From contig CM033119.1 in assembly GCA_019321725.1 (NCBI GenBank), positions 558,001 through 622,000 on the forward strand: DNA of 64,000 nucleotides, read 5' to 3'. Made by a program: the position numbers and the translations under genes. The stretch comes from Paulownia fortunei. Its lineage: Eukaryota; Streptophyta; Magnoliopsida; Lamiales; Paulowniaceae. The notes beneath the pieces are model-generated. The model was not told the DNA's origin. It made no database searches and saw nothing but the letters and a program-made list of their open reading frames with translations. Below, piece after piece: positions 1-13,100 of the stretch (its first letter is position 1; each line of letters begins with the position of its first letter).

Positions 1-438
1 CCTAATATATATACAAAGACTTTCACTTATCAGTTATCATAGTAATCTTTGATCAAGATAATGAATATAAATTTAATTCTTGCATTGTCTGCAAAATGAA
101 TGGTGCAATACTCTAAACATGTGAATAGTACTAATCAGTTCAAAAGTACACTTCATTGAATAATAAACAAAGCCGAAAATCAATGATGACATCCAGCAAG
201 TAAAGAAATCTGGTCAATCCAATCACAAATACATGAAAATATTAACCAAGTTCAACGGCAAAAGCACATATATTTCAATCTTTTTGATGTTATACAGATA
301 AAACCATCATCAACAATCTCCTATCCTATATGATATGTTAATTTCCAGAAACAAAAGGGTCCCTGATTTTAATTTATCATTACACAAAATCTAGGCATCC
401 GTTAAATTATAGCGTGCGTGAGTAAAATAAGGACGCAC

Positions 439-529
439 CGCAGAACCAATGGGTGCAATTGGCTTGGCAAGGAATATGAAAGTTGGCATGGCATATGGAA
501 CAGACATCATTCTCCGGTGGCCCATCCAT
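439..529 (-). CDS. First coding exon of an RNF170-like RING-type E3 ubiquitin ligase (partial)
   Basis: On the minus strand, an ATG at 529 opens 30 codons plus one base, ending at a GTGCGT donor (438 downward). The peptide starts MDGPPENDVCSICHANFHIP and holds the first half of a C3HC4 RING: Cys10, Cys13, Cys25, His27, Cys30 (C-x2-C-x11-C-x-H-x2-C). The text around Cys25-Cys30 (CQANCTHWFCG) is the signature of RNF170-like plant ligases that carry a DUF1232 membrane region; such proteins transfer ubiquitin at a membrane. The remaining exons would lie left of position 1, since 1-438 shows no second RING exon and reads as intron. In Arabidopsis this family sits next to MIC10 and patellin genes, which agrees with the content here. 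What is seen: an open frame, RING spacing and a donor. What is inferred: the rest of the gene. Confidence 0.75.
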
Positions 530-3500
530 TTTTTCTGTCTTCAAATCGCAAATTTCCTTTCTCCTTCTCTAGTGTCTCTGCTCTGTTTCTTGGCTAGTTG
601 GCTTAAATCTGCTACAGCTTTGCTATGAGAGTAGGGATTTGGGACTTGGGCATCGTATGACTTAGCATGTAAGATTGGCTGGGCTGTTTATGTGATTAGA
701 GAGAATTTGTGGGCTTTAGACTGTGAATTTGAAGAACCGAAATTTCGATTCGATTTTCGATTTATAATTTTGTCGAACCGAAATTTTAGTTCGCTTCGGT
801 CAAACCGAATGTACACCCCTAGTATGTCCCAACAGCCAAGTCACATAATTATGAGCAAAGGTATAACTGTCGGAGCACGGTTGCACAAGCGAGAACATAA
901 AATTTTAAAATACTTAAAATTAGTGTGGCTTCAACCATGTATTAAAAATAAAATAAATAATACATAATTTCGATCTGATAACAAATATAGTACTTGGGAT
1001 AGTAAAAAAATAAAATAAATATTAAATTAATACTAAGATAGAATATTTGAATAAGTTTATGTCACGTTGTAAATTATATTCTATTATTATTTAATCTAAC
1101 AAGTTTAAGCTAAAATAATAATTCTTTTTGCATGATTCTTACAAATTGATGTAGGCTAATATTGGATCTTTTCGACGTGTTTCAGCGATTCCTCTTTACC
1201 AAAAAGTAATTGTTAGATGAATTTTTGTTTAGGACATGAATAAACAGTTAGGAGTACCGATATTGTTTCGAAATAATCCTTGATGTTTAAGTAAATAAGA
1301 GTAAAAAAAATAACAAAGTAAATATCCTATGTATTTAATTTGAGGCTTGGGTCTTATAGCTTTTGTGCGTTTTTTAGCCTCATAAGCTTATACGTTTTAT
1401 TAAGCTTAGATTTAATATTTTTTAGTTTAATTAAAATTTATTCATCTTACAAATATACTGAGCCTTTTAAATCTATGAACTTGTGCTTATTGGGACGAAG
1501 CTATTAAGTTTTGGACTCAAAATATAATAGTATATAACAAATAATTCAATAAAGTGTTTAGTTTTTTTATTGAACTTATTTTTAAGTCTAATGAAAAGGA
1601 AAAATATTAAGATTTTAAAAATACCTAGCGGTTAACTAAAAAACATTACAGTTTCGTCCACAAGTAAACAATTGTGTGATTTAGCCCCAACCCAAGTTTT
1701 TTGTTTTGTTATATTATTGTTATTATTAATTTTAATATGATGACTCATCCATTTTGGATGAATGGGTTCTTTTTTCCAACTTCAGTAATAGGAAAAATCT
1801 ATTGACGCCCTCGCCCTTAAAAGGAAGAATCTGTTGATGAATGTGCCATTTAGACAAGTTAACAAACTTCATAATACTTAGTGGACTGTCTGCAAACAAC
1901 CCAACCCCCCTCCTCCAACCAACTACAAAACCCCTAATAAATGAGCTATTTAGTGATGTCGTTGCCCCGATTTGGAATCAGTCTGATTGAATTTGAAATC
2001 ATTTCTATCAAAAAATATATAAATTCGAAATTCACTCTATTCCACTTTTATTTAATTTTGGACCCATCTCGCCTTGAACTTGTACCCAATCGGTTAAATT
2101 CACTAATTTTTTTTTTTTAAAATCAAATAGAAAATAGTTAAAAAAACTAAAAAATAAATAATTATTTCAATACATAATAAGAGTTTAAAGACCAAAAAAT
2201 GAGGGTGGGAGGAGAAAAAGAACAAAAAGATAAAACATATAAAACTCTAATTTATTTATACACTTTATATTCAGGACAGGTTCCTTGGACCCGCTATCCG
2301 CCCCGAACTCGATGAGTCTAAATATTGTGTTCACAATATGCCTACATTATTTCAAATTTAAATACCCAAGCATATTGAGATACTCGTACAATTACAGATC
2401 CTAAAATGTTTGTTTTGTACACTCTATTAATAGTTATGAAAATATCATTATCCCAATGTTTTATTTATTTCTTGATGTAATAAAAATAAAAATAAAAATA
2501 ATAACATTTCACAACCATTATAGCTCTCCAAAGAAGAGAACTAATAACATATTAGCTTTATTTAATATTTCTCTTATTATTGTTGATGAATCTCAAGATA
2601 CTCGGAAGAATAAATTTACTTAAGCACACAAAAATGTTAGGATGAAAATTATAGTCAGTGCATCTTGTAAATGGATAAAAGCTAGTGTGTCATCCTTTAA
2701 AATTTGCAATTATCCTAATAATTAAAGGATATTCAAAATATATTCAAATTTTGAGTGATTCTATCAATAAATTTCAAAATTAAGTATGTGACGGAATGGG
2801 GGTGGAGCTCTCTCTCTCTCTCACCTATACACATACTTTAAATTTCAGGATATAAATTCATGTTATTGCTCTACAAATTGTTTATAATTATCACCATTAA
2901 CCTTATATGGTTTCAACATCTGAACTTGATTAGATTTTCTAATTAAATAAAGAAATGATATTTCATGAATGAACATATAAAATCAAGTAGCGGTACAACT
3001 AGATATATTGAAAATTGGGTTTAAGGTGATCTCAAATTCAAAATTAAATTTGGCACAAAAACATCAGATTTGGTGTAATATGCTTTCCAACCCAACACCA
3101 AATGTTACATTAAATTTTAGATAAAAGAATAGTGTTGCATAGTATATGTATATATTCTCATTTCACCCATAAATTTTAATTTTATTTGTATCCATATTGT
3201 ATATTTAATTATTGATAATTTAGTTTTAATTATTAATTTTAATTTAGGTATTATTTTGTAATAACATTTATAATATTAATTATAATAATTAATAAATAAT
3301 TAACATTTACAATAAATTTTAATAATTAATAAATAATAAGTAAATATGTTTAAATAACATTATTGGATTTTATGTTTATTTTGTGAAAGTTTTTTGTGTT
3401 ACACGTGATGTACAATGTAGTATTTTTTTTTAATTATAATATTTACTTTTGTAGTATAATCAATAAAAGTAATATTAATTATCTGTAATTTTTATTTAGT

Positions 3501-4101
3501 AGAATTAGTAGTAATAAAATATAAATAATTAAATAACTTTAAAGATAAATAAAATAGTAATAATTAAAAATTAAGAAAAATGAAAATAAAATATTTATTT
3601 AATACAAAATTTAGTTTAGTGAATTTAAGATAATTTACATCAAAATATCAAATTTAATAATATAGATTGGAGATGGTATAAAATTAAAAATAAAAACCTC
3701 ATCTTATCTATACATATCTAACGGCAATAACACCTAAATACACAAATGAGTATATCTAGATTTTTAAAGAAATAATTCTCATACACCCGAACCCACTATT
3801 ATCAACAATACACCACCATCCAAAAAAAAAAAAATAAATAAATAAATAAATTGCAACAAATTTTGCTGAGTTGAAAATGAGGAGGGGTTCAATAAAATAA
3901 AGTAGACAGAAAACAAAAATTAAAAGGGATAATTTGAAATATCCATACATCTAGAGGACCAAAGTGCAAATTTCCGTTTCATATTCGAAACGGTTAAATT
4001 GCATTTAATTTGAACCTCAGCTCAGCAACCATTGTGATTATATTCACACCACAGTCCACAAGAAGGCAAGAAATCCAGCAGAGATTATTGGTACAGTCAT
4101 T
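530..4101. other. AT-rich intergenic region between the RING gene and the LON-domain gene
   Basis: I see no convincing gene here. The first 150 bases are the probable leader and promoter of the minus-strand RING gene, with pyrimidine-rich sequence at 545-585. The stretch around 735-822, rich in 'aaccgaa' motifs and ending 'cacccctag', looks like the end of a hAT-type DNA transposon. From about 3030 to 3720 a very AT-rich segment has ends reminiscent of PIF/Harbinger-type MITEs, but I could not define paired inverted ends. A short (TC)n tract lies at 2808-2822. Confidence 0.5.
735..822. repeat. Possible end of a hAT-like DNA transposon
   Basis: The segment repeats 'gaaccgaaat' three times in direct or related form and finishes 'tgtacacccctag'. 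Short subterminal repeats with a terminus of the CTAGGGGTGTACA type are common in plant hAT elements. No matching opposite end or 8-bp duplication was found, so this would be a truncated copy or a chance resemblance. Confidence 0.3.
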
Positions 4102-7100
4102 ATGATTACCATAATCCCCAAACCGTCTGCATTGAATTCCCCCGTAATCACCCCGCTATGTATTAGTAATCCCCGCTCCTCTTTTCCTCCGTTTATCAGT
4201 TACCCAGCTCGACTCAAATTCCCACATCAGCGACGCCGTTTTCAAATTCAGGCATCTTCTTTAGTCCTCCCGCTTCTCCCCTTCCCGACCGATCACGTGA
4301 GTTTCCTTTTTATGGGTTTTTTCAGTTTCAAATTCTTGTTTTGTGGGTTTTGATTCTGAAGTCTGAAAAATTTAAGTAAGTTTTGAATTATTGTTTTGAG
4401 GGTAAAAAGAAGGGAATTTTGCACTCTTTTTGTATCCTGTGCACTTGGACTGGACTAAAATGAATGTTAGGTTGATTGGTTCCAAAACCTGCATAAAATT
4501 TATCATGCGGTCATGTTAAATCTGTCTTTTTGTATGTAGATGCACAGAGATCAACAGCAAATCTTTTTGTGTATATACATGCATTCACAGGCAGATGCTC
4601 GTGTAGACGGTCTTGATTGTGTGTCAGTGTAGCGCATAAGAAGTGTATGCTTATCTATAAATGTGCACATATGATTTTGTGTATGTTGTTAAACTTATCA
4701 GCATATGCGTGTCTATAGAGTTATTCAACCATGTAACTTAGGGGTGTATTGGATGAAAATAAGTGAGACATTGAATCCAAGGGATTAAGACCTCATTTGA
4801 CTGTTAGAATTGGTGGATATTACAGCGAATCTCCTATTTGTGAAACAAAAGAAAAAAAAAAATTGTCTGAATGCAAGAGTGTAGCTATGCATCAGATGTC
4901 TTTCGAGGCATGGTGGTTCAGTGTGGCAACGAAGACACATATACTCACAAGTCACGATGTCCATTACCATAGAAAAAGAAAAAAAAAACTGCTGCTTTGA
5001 ATCTCTAAGGTCTGAATCCAAGGGATTAAGACCTCATTTGACTGTTAGAATTGGTGGATTTTATAGCGTATCTCCTATCCGTGAAACAAAAGAGAAAAGA
5101 AATTGTCTGAACGCAAGTGTGTGGCTATGCATCAGATGCCTTTCCAGGCATGTTGGTTCAGTGCAGCACCAAGACACACATACTAACAAGTCACGATGCA
5201 CCTTACCATAAAAAAAGAAAAAGAACTGCTGCTTTGAGTCCCTAAGCTTTTTGGACACTTGAAACTGTTTCCAAAAATTGTATATTTAAATCGCTGAACT
5301 TGAGGTTGGATATAAAGTATATAAAACCAAAACCATGGTCTAGCAAGTGCATTTGTGACTGTTTCCTGTGTCATCATCTGGAATGAAGTACCAACTGCAT
5401 TTCTTTTGCATATATTGTGGATAACTCATTAACATTGTTGTTGATTTGATATATTTCTTTCTTCTTTTTTTGGGGTGTTTAGGTGCTTGTTCCATCTGAG
5501 GCTAAAACTCTTCATCTATACGAAGCAAGGTATATAGCACTGCTGGAGGAGGTATAGAAACTTTCTAACATGCTATCTAGGAAAAGGAACATAACTCTTT
5601 GTGGGTTTGTTTTCTATTGTTTAACTGCATTTTTATTGGTGATATCCCCAAGAAAGAGGTATCAACTCTCATGCTTTTCTCACCTAACTCATTGGACAAT
5701 TAAATATATTGGTGCCAAATGATAATAATCAGTTCGCCTCACTTTGCTACATTAGAGCCCAGTGGAGTTAAAATTTTGGACAATTTAATTTTACATAGTT
5801 CAAATTGCATATATTATGATCAACTTTGGACAATTTGATTTACATACTTTGGGAGCCCATTTCTGTCCCTGAAGGTCTTATTCCCTTTATTGAGTTTTTT
5901 TGTGTGTGCGCGAAGTCCTTCTTGACTTTCACGGAATCACCAATTTTAAGTATTTTTGTCATCTTTGTCACCCAACCAACAGTAGAATATCATGGGAATT
6001 ATTGGATAGATGAGGGTCTTAGGGTTAGTGGAATTTCTTGGATAGACAAAGGTTTTCAGGTTACTGTGAAGATTGTATCTATGTCTTAAAACTAAGCCCT
6101 GGAATAGCCTACTCCCTCACCCTCTATTAGAGATTAGACTGGTGTTTTGATTTTTAAGCTAAGGCTATCTAGCACCTTCCATAATAAGTGTGCTTCTCAT
6201 TATCTAATGATGATTAAAGTATAATAATTGAGCAACCTCTTTTCTGATTCCATTGCAATTATATGTGAAATCAACACCCTGCAACTTTTTAAGTTCTAGA
6301 AAGTGCAGAGACAAATCTAATTCGGAAGTTTATTCGTTATGCATGGCTATACCTGTAATATCTGAATATATAGGTTTGGGGCGGGACTAGTTTTCTTTTT
6401 CTTTTTCAGTTAGAGGAGGTTTAATTGATGTGTGGATCACATTTTGATGGAAAATGAAGATTATTTTTGGTAAAGCTATGTACCCTTGTGTTGGCTGCAA
6501 GCTTAAGTGTAGGAACAATAGGCCACAACTGACTGAGGTTTAGTAAGGGTGATGAGAGAGCATTAGTTAGAGATTTGTTAATACTTATCTTGATTTTTCC
6601 TTCCACCATATTTGAAAATTTAATCTTCTAACTTTATTATGTGAACATAACAATGTCTAAATATTTGTCACATTGAAGAACCATAATTTATCACCTATTG
6701 AAAGATATTGGAGATGTGATAACCATGTTATTTTCTTGGAGTCATACATGCACCACCATTTGTTGTATTTTCCTATTCACTTTTGTGATTTAATGCTTGT
6801 TGTGAGAACTGTGCAGTCTTTGAACTTTACTAAGTTTGGTTAATTGATTGCTACTTCTACTTATTCTTCTATATGAATGATGTACTGCAAGTGTGTATTA
6901 GAAGATGCCCAACTCTTTATCAATAAAGTTTCTCATTTATCTTTCATTCTTTCTCGTACTCCGTAACTCCTATCACCCATAGCTTTGATGTTTCTTTGAT
7001 ATTTCTACCTGGAGATTCTCAAACACTTGATTGAGTTTCAAAAGCTAACTTACTGCCTAGGCTTTCAAAGTTGAAATAAGTGCTTGAAATTTGGATCATA

Positions 7101-10100
7101 ATCCTAAGGCCCAAACTCTTTTAGCTTCAAGAACTCAGTCCCAAGCACAACATATTTTGCGGTCTTTGTCTTTCTGTATTTAGATAGTACTTGGTGTTGT
7201 AAGATCTAATAATATTAGATGCTTTGAGAATTATATCCTCAATTCCTTGTGATTTGTGAATATTTTGAAGATGGTACTGCAGGAAGGCAGACTCTTTATG
7301 ACCTGACTTCGCTTTTTGAAGCAAATAATGCATAATTTTTTTTTTCAATCTCTTTAGTGGGTAAAAACTGATGTAGTTTTCTCTCATTATTTTCTTGGGC
7401 GCAGTCTTTATTTCAGAAGAACAAGCTGTTTGTGCACTTTGTGTTAGATCCAATTGGTTTTAGTGGTACATCAGTAGAAGCATCATTTGCTGCTAGATAC
7501 GGTTGCTTGGTCATAATAGAGAAAGTGAGTTTTTGTGCTTATACATCTTCGTCTGTATTAAGTTATACATTCACCCAGTATTCTCTCTCATGCTTTACAG
7601 GTTGAACGACTAGAAATTGGAGCATTGATCTTGATAAGGGGTGTAGGTCGAGTAAAAGTATTGGAATTTAAACAGGTAAGTCATCATTTAATTTGGAGTC
7701 CTTTAATAGTGTAAGTTCTTACACAATATCTTACATATAAGGTCTACAATTTTTAATATCGGCCTTTGCACTTCCATCAATGTTCGTGTGTTGGTCGGAG
7801 AAATTATATAATAGAATTGTCATCTTTGCATCTAAAGAATAAAAAGATGGAGCAGATAGGGTCTCTTACAATTTGAAGCAATGTTGGAAAACACAACACT
7901 TTGGGGTGAAAGGGGAAAGGGGACAGTATTTTCTTCATTTAAGCAACCTATTGACGTCACACTCACCTTTATTCGATAATCAGGTCTAATAAGCAATGCC
8001 CAATTGGTGGTTTTAATATTGGGTAGCTTTATCTAGGTTGAATGGTGGTTAGAGAAGTGTTATATGGTGAAGATTGTGGTGTCAATAGCTGCGTGAATGA
8101 CAGAAGCATAGATAGTAGCAATTATAATTGGGGTGTTAGGTCCTTTTTGGTTTGTATATAAAAGATATTAGGGATAGACTATTTGTTAGAGAAATAATAG
8201 AAGTTACAAGGGGTAAACTAGTCAGATTGTTTGGTGGAGCTCTATTGGACCTGTTTTTAATAATGGCTTAAAGAATAATGACAAATACTAGCAAAGTGCA
8301 CCTAACATGCTACCAGTGCTATCTTTCTGCAGTCTATTGATTTCATAACAATAAGCTTAATTCTATAAATTTTTGGGGCCAAAGTTAGTATAGTTTTTGT
8401 TGAGGTTTATGAATGCGTAATACCATAAATTAGACTTGATTGCTCAAGAATCGAGTTTGTTGGGCAGAATATATAGTTAATGTCATCACTTGGCTGGTAA
8501 AAGCCGGTTAAGAATGATATTAATACTCAATCTTATGAACAAACGTAAATATGTATAAATAAATATTAATTTCTCTTGCATATATTATCATGCATATTAA
8601 TTTCTGATTTGTCCTTTAATTTTATAAACTTTCCTACGTCAGATAAGCTTGAATTTCTTCATTGCCTTTTGTAGCTTTAAGGAATTTTACCATGGTTCGG
8701 TCAAAGATAAGATACGAGTTAATTGCTGATGAACGTACACGACGTGAGACGTTTAAAAAAAGAAAGACAGGTTTATTTAAAAAACTGAATGAATTGAAAA
8801 CACTATGTGACGTTGAAGCTTGTGGCATTGTCATTAATGGAGATGGGATTCAGTCAGAAGTTTGGCCTTCCTCGAATGCAGCATCCCAAGTAATTCAAAA
8901 GTTCATAAATTTACCTTCTTCTTCCCAAACAAACAATATGGTAGATCAGACTGGGTTTCTTAGGCAAAATTTGTCTAGGGTGTCCAAAAATTTGGATAAA
9001 GAGACCAGGAAAGTTCAGTCTCTAGAGAAGGAACTACTCTTAGCCGAATGTCTGACCAAAGAAGAGGTGGATGTGAGCAATTCACACGAATTGCATGAGA
9101 TGCTTCGCCTATTGGAGAGGAAGATTGGAATGGTTGATCGTAGGATTGCTGATATTGAGCCTTCTAGTTCTAACATGGTTGCAGGTACAAAAGAGACAAA
9201 TAATGAACCTCATCATGGAAAAGGAAAGCAACCCCTTTGAAGATTCCTTTTGGAATCATATCTTAGTTTAAGCAGTCTTTACTTGAATCCTTATTTGAAG
9301 CTCTTTTAGAGATGCAATTTTTTTTAAGGGTCTTTAGTTGATACTTCTTTATACTCATTTTCCTTTATGTATTATTTTGATTTTCTTGGATATTTTATAA
9401 TATTTTACTGCAGATGTTTACTTGTGTACTTGTGTTTGCTATTATGTGGAATTAGTTGTGCAAAATTATTGCCTTTTATAATGAATTCCATTTAAAATCA
9501 CGCTATGAAAAAGTAATAAGAGATATATGTGTTTTACGAAGTTATGTTGTCAATCTCGGGCTGTTTAGGACATGCTTTTGACTTTCATGATGATGATATT
9601 CTAAAATTTTAGGGATTCCGCCCTCATCTTGTCTTTCTTACAGTAACCATCTCTTTTAGTGTGTACTTACAAGAAAGTAGAATTATATAGATACTTATAA
9701 AATCTAGAACTAGAGATGATTATATAACATTTTCTTTTTAGGTAAGGTGAGATTTTATTATTACCCAAGGAAACACAATCAATAGATAGTTGATCGATAA
9801 AGATATGCTACAACAACACTAACAATATTTCATATCGGATAAATCACTATTAAAATAAATCATCTGTGTAATTCCATTCTCTACGTACCATCTATTGCAA
9901 GTATCTATTGCCTTGCAAGAAAGGAATGCGTTTTGGCCGCATAATCTCACTAAATCAAAAATATGCTTTTGCACATATAAAATATCTTTATAAACATTCA
10001 TATAAAGCGTGTCATTACTCTCTATCCATATTTGATAGATTGTTGCTAAAAAAATAAGCTTCGAAACCAAATTTAAAAAATTGTAGTCAACAGTTTGAGA

Positions 10101-13100
10101 ACATATCCACATAACAGTTTGCTTCTAGTTACCTCTTGCTATTGTATGCCACATTTACTAAGGAGAAATGACCATATGCTAAACGTAAATTGACAAGAGA
10201 AGAAAAGATGGTCATGATCTTCAATGTAATCCCTACAAAATAAACATCACATGGAGTTGATCTTTACAAACTGCAAGAGTCTATCCTGAGTATGAAGCAT
10301 TTCCAAGATAGCAATGCTTGAAGCCAAGCGATGAATGAGGGTTTTCGAACATGTTTAGGAAACCATATAACTCAGTGCCAACTGACCTCTGCATTGGAAG
10401 TTCTAAAAAACTCCCATGCTTCGTTCACAATGAAGCTTTCTTCTTTATTAATACACCAAAGAATTTCATCTTGTCTAGCATTGATAGGACTATAATTAGG
10501 GAACTCTGAATGACCCTGGGGATAGGAAGTGTAACGTTTGTAGGCCATACCCACTAGCTATTAAAACGCTAAAGGTAGGCCATGACTATATAACATTCTT
10601 AGAACGCCATCACATTTTTACTGCAAATGGTAACCAATACTAAAGGTATTCTTTTGTAAGTTATTGTATATTGTTATATTTGTCACTTTGTTATTGTAAA
10701 TGCTTACCCAACGATAGCATCTTTGATAGATTTCTATACCTAGTTGTACTTGTATTAAAACAAAATTTGAGGATAGATATATTCTAGAATCTAGCTTTAC
10801 TGATGATTATATAGCATTTTAGTTCATCGTTCCTTAGCTTTTCTAAATGGCAACAAGCATTGAAAAATGAATAGGCAACAACTTTCGATCTCCATTACTT
10901 TGTTATCATAAATGATTGCCTACATTAAATTATTCTTGATATATTTAATTTGAATTGTTACTTATTCGGACATATATATAATCCGTGGAAAGATTTATGG
11001 TGCTACTTGATTGGGTCCTATTAGAAAATGTTGTAAGCCAAACCAAAAAGCTTGAGGTCCAAAATTAATAGTAATACTTTTCTTGATACTTGACATTGGA
11101 TTAGCAAGTCCTTGGAAAGTGCTGGTGTATCATTTTCATGTCACAATAAGTTGATTGCCTTTTTATTTGAAGTAACGTCATATCCGCTCCTTCTAAAAAA
11201 CATTTTGTTACACTTGTACCTTGCAAATTAAGTTGGTTAAGATGAATTTTAGTTGGAGACATTGAGTCGAACAATAATTTTATGCCTCTTGTCCTAAATT
11301 ATATTTTGAATTATCATAAAGTTTTAGATTAATGTTGAAAAAGTAAAAGTTTTGGTTACTTTTACAGTTTTGCCGTTTAATAGTGATTGCACATCACTAT
11401 TTCCAATTAGAGGGTGTTTTTGGAATGAAGATTTTCACATTAGAAAATGCAACATTATTTGTGGAGGTTGCAAAAGAAAATAAGAGCTTTTAATATGGAA
11501 AGATATCTATTTCTTTGTGGTGCATGGCAACATTGGATTCAAATAAATATTATTCCTCCTCACATATAAATTGACTTGTTTAGATTTTAATTGATTTTTA
11601 AGGAAAATGATATTCCAATAAAAAAATTCTTTTTTCAACCTTATTAGTTTAAGTCGGCTTAAATTTAATAGTACCGAATATCCAGTTTATGCTCTCAATA
11701 CATCTATGCATTATCCCACTATGCCTTAAGTGTTAACTAGTAAGGATTAATGAGCCTTGTATTTTTTACTTAGAAAACCACCATCAAACTCATTTTAGTA
11801 GCCCATCAAGTTGGGATGAAGAAATGTGAAATATGACAAATACCAAAGCATTTCGAAAGAAAAAAGAGAGAAAACCATCACCGCAAGAAACAATCATGTC
11901 ATTGACTACTACCATCACTAACTCTCTGCCTTAACATTAGCCAACTTCGTTTGTTGTTGATCTTGTCGTCGTATTGCTCGATTAACCACCATTAATTTAA
12001 ATTATTCTCTTTTTTAGCTTTATTTTCTTACTCCACATTGTCATGATTTTGGAGAAGTATTGGTAATGATGATGGTGGACTTGGTAATTTGGTGTCTTGT
12101 GATGAAGAATGTTATGAAGGGTTGTTGGGTTGTGATATGATTAGTGGAAAGGTGATATAGGATAGCATTGATATTTGACTTGAAGGGTGTTGATTTGGTG
12201 GGAAGGAAGATGGCTATGAGATTGAAAGACCACATTTTACCACTTTTGGTGGTTCATAGTATATCTATTGTAATGAGAAAAGTGATTGAGGAAAGTTGGT
12301 GTATGTTTTGTTTTATTTTCCATACCTCATTTTCATTCCCCAAAATAAAATCAAACATACTACACATTCCCTAATACATTTCCCTCCAAATTAATCTTAT
12401 CTTCCCTTAAAATATTTCAAAGCATACTAATCATTACATTTCAAAACACATTTCAAAATAAAACCGAACACATTTTACATTCTCTAATACTTTTTCCCAA
12501 AATAATTCGCTAATACACCCAAACAAACAAATTCAGTGCTAGATTTTTTGCTTTAAGAGTTCCAACAGGTTTTACTACAATTTTAGGGAATTTTCGACCC
12601 AAGTATAACGTGGACTTATTACAATAGCTAAAATTGTATGGAGACTAAGATCAATTCAGGATATCTTAAAGTTTTCAATGTTTATTGAAGTCAATATTAA
12701 TGTCTTTTTTCTTCAGGAAGATAGGCCTACATATTTATAAGGGTTGAAAAATGAATCACTTAAAAATGTTAGGTCTTTTGCCAAAAATTAAAGTTTGGTT
12801 GTGATATACTCCTTCCTAGCAGATGAAAACAATGATACCAGAATGAAGATGACTACTGTGGTTTACTACTGGTAATATGATGCTGGGGCCTTGGTGGCAG
12901 TAAAGATGAACGACATATGGTGATTATGTTCATAATGTTTCCCTTTGTTTATATGCAAAACCAAGCCTGCCCTGGTAATTAGCTTTTTAAGCCTAAATAA
13001 TGTGTCATATTTGTGGACCTAGGGTAAGATTATGGGTGACAAAACTGTCTCTGGAACAAGAATTGAAGTACTATATTCTGCCCTTTTATAACCATGACAT

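Noticed and set aside
3030..3720. Possible PIF/Harbinger-type MITE
   Set aside because: The words 'ccaacccaacaccaaatg' on the left and 'gattggagatgg' on the right are suggestive, but the inverted ends do not align well enough to call.
7127..7453. 108-codon minus-strand open frame overlapping LON exon 3
   Set aside because: Overlaps a well-supported exon on the other strand and resembles nothing.
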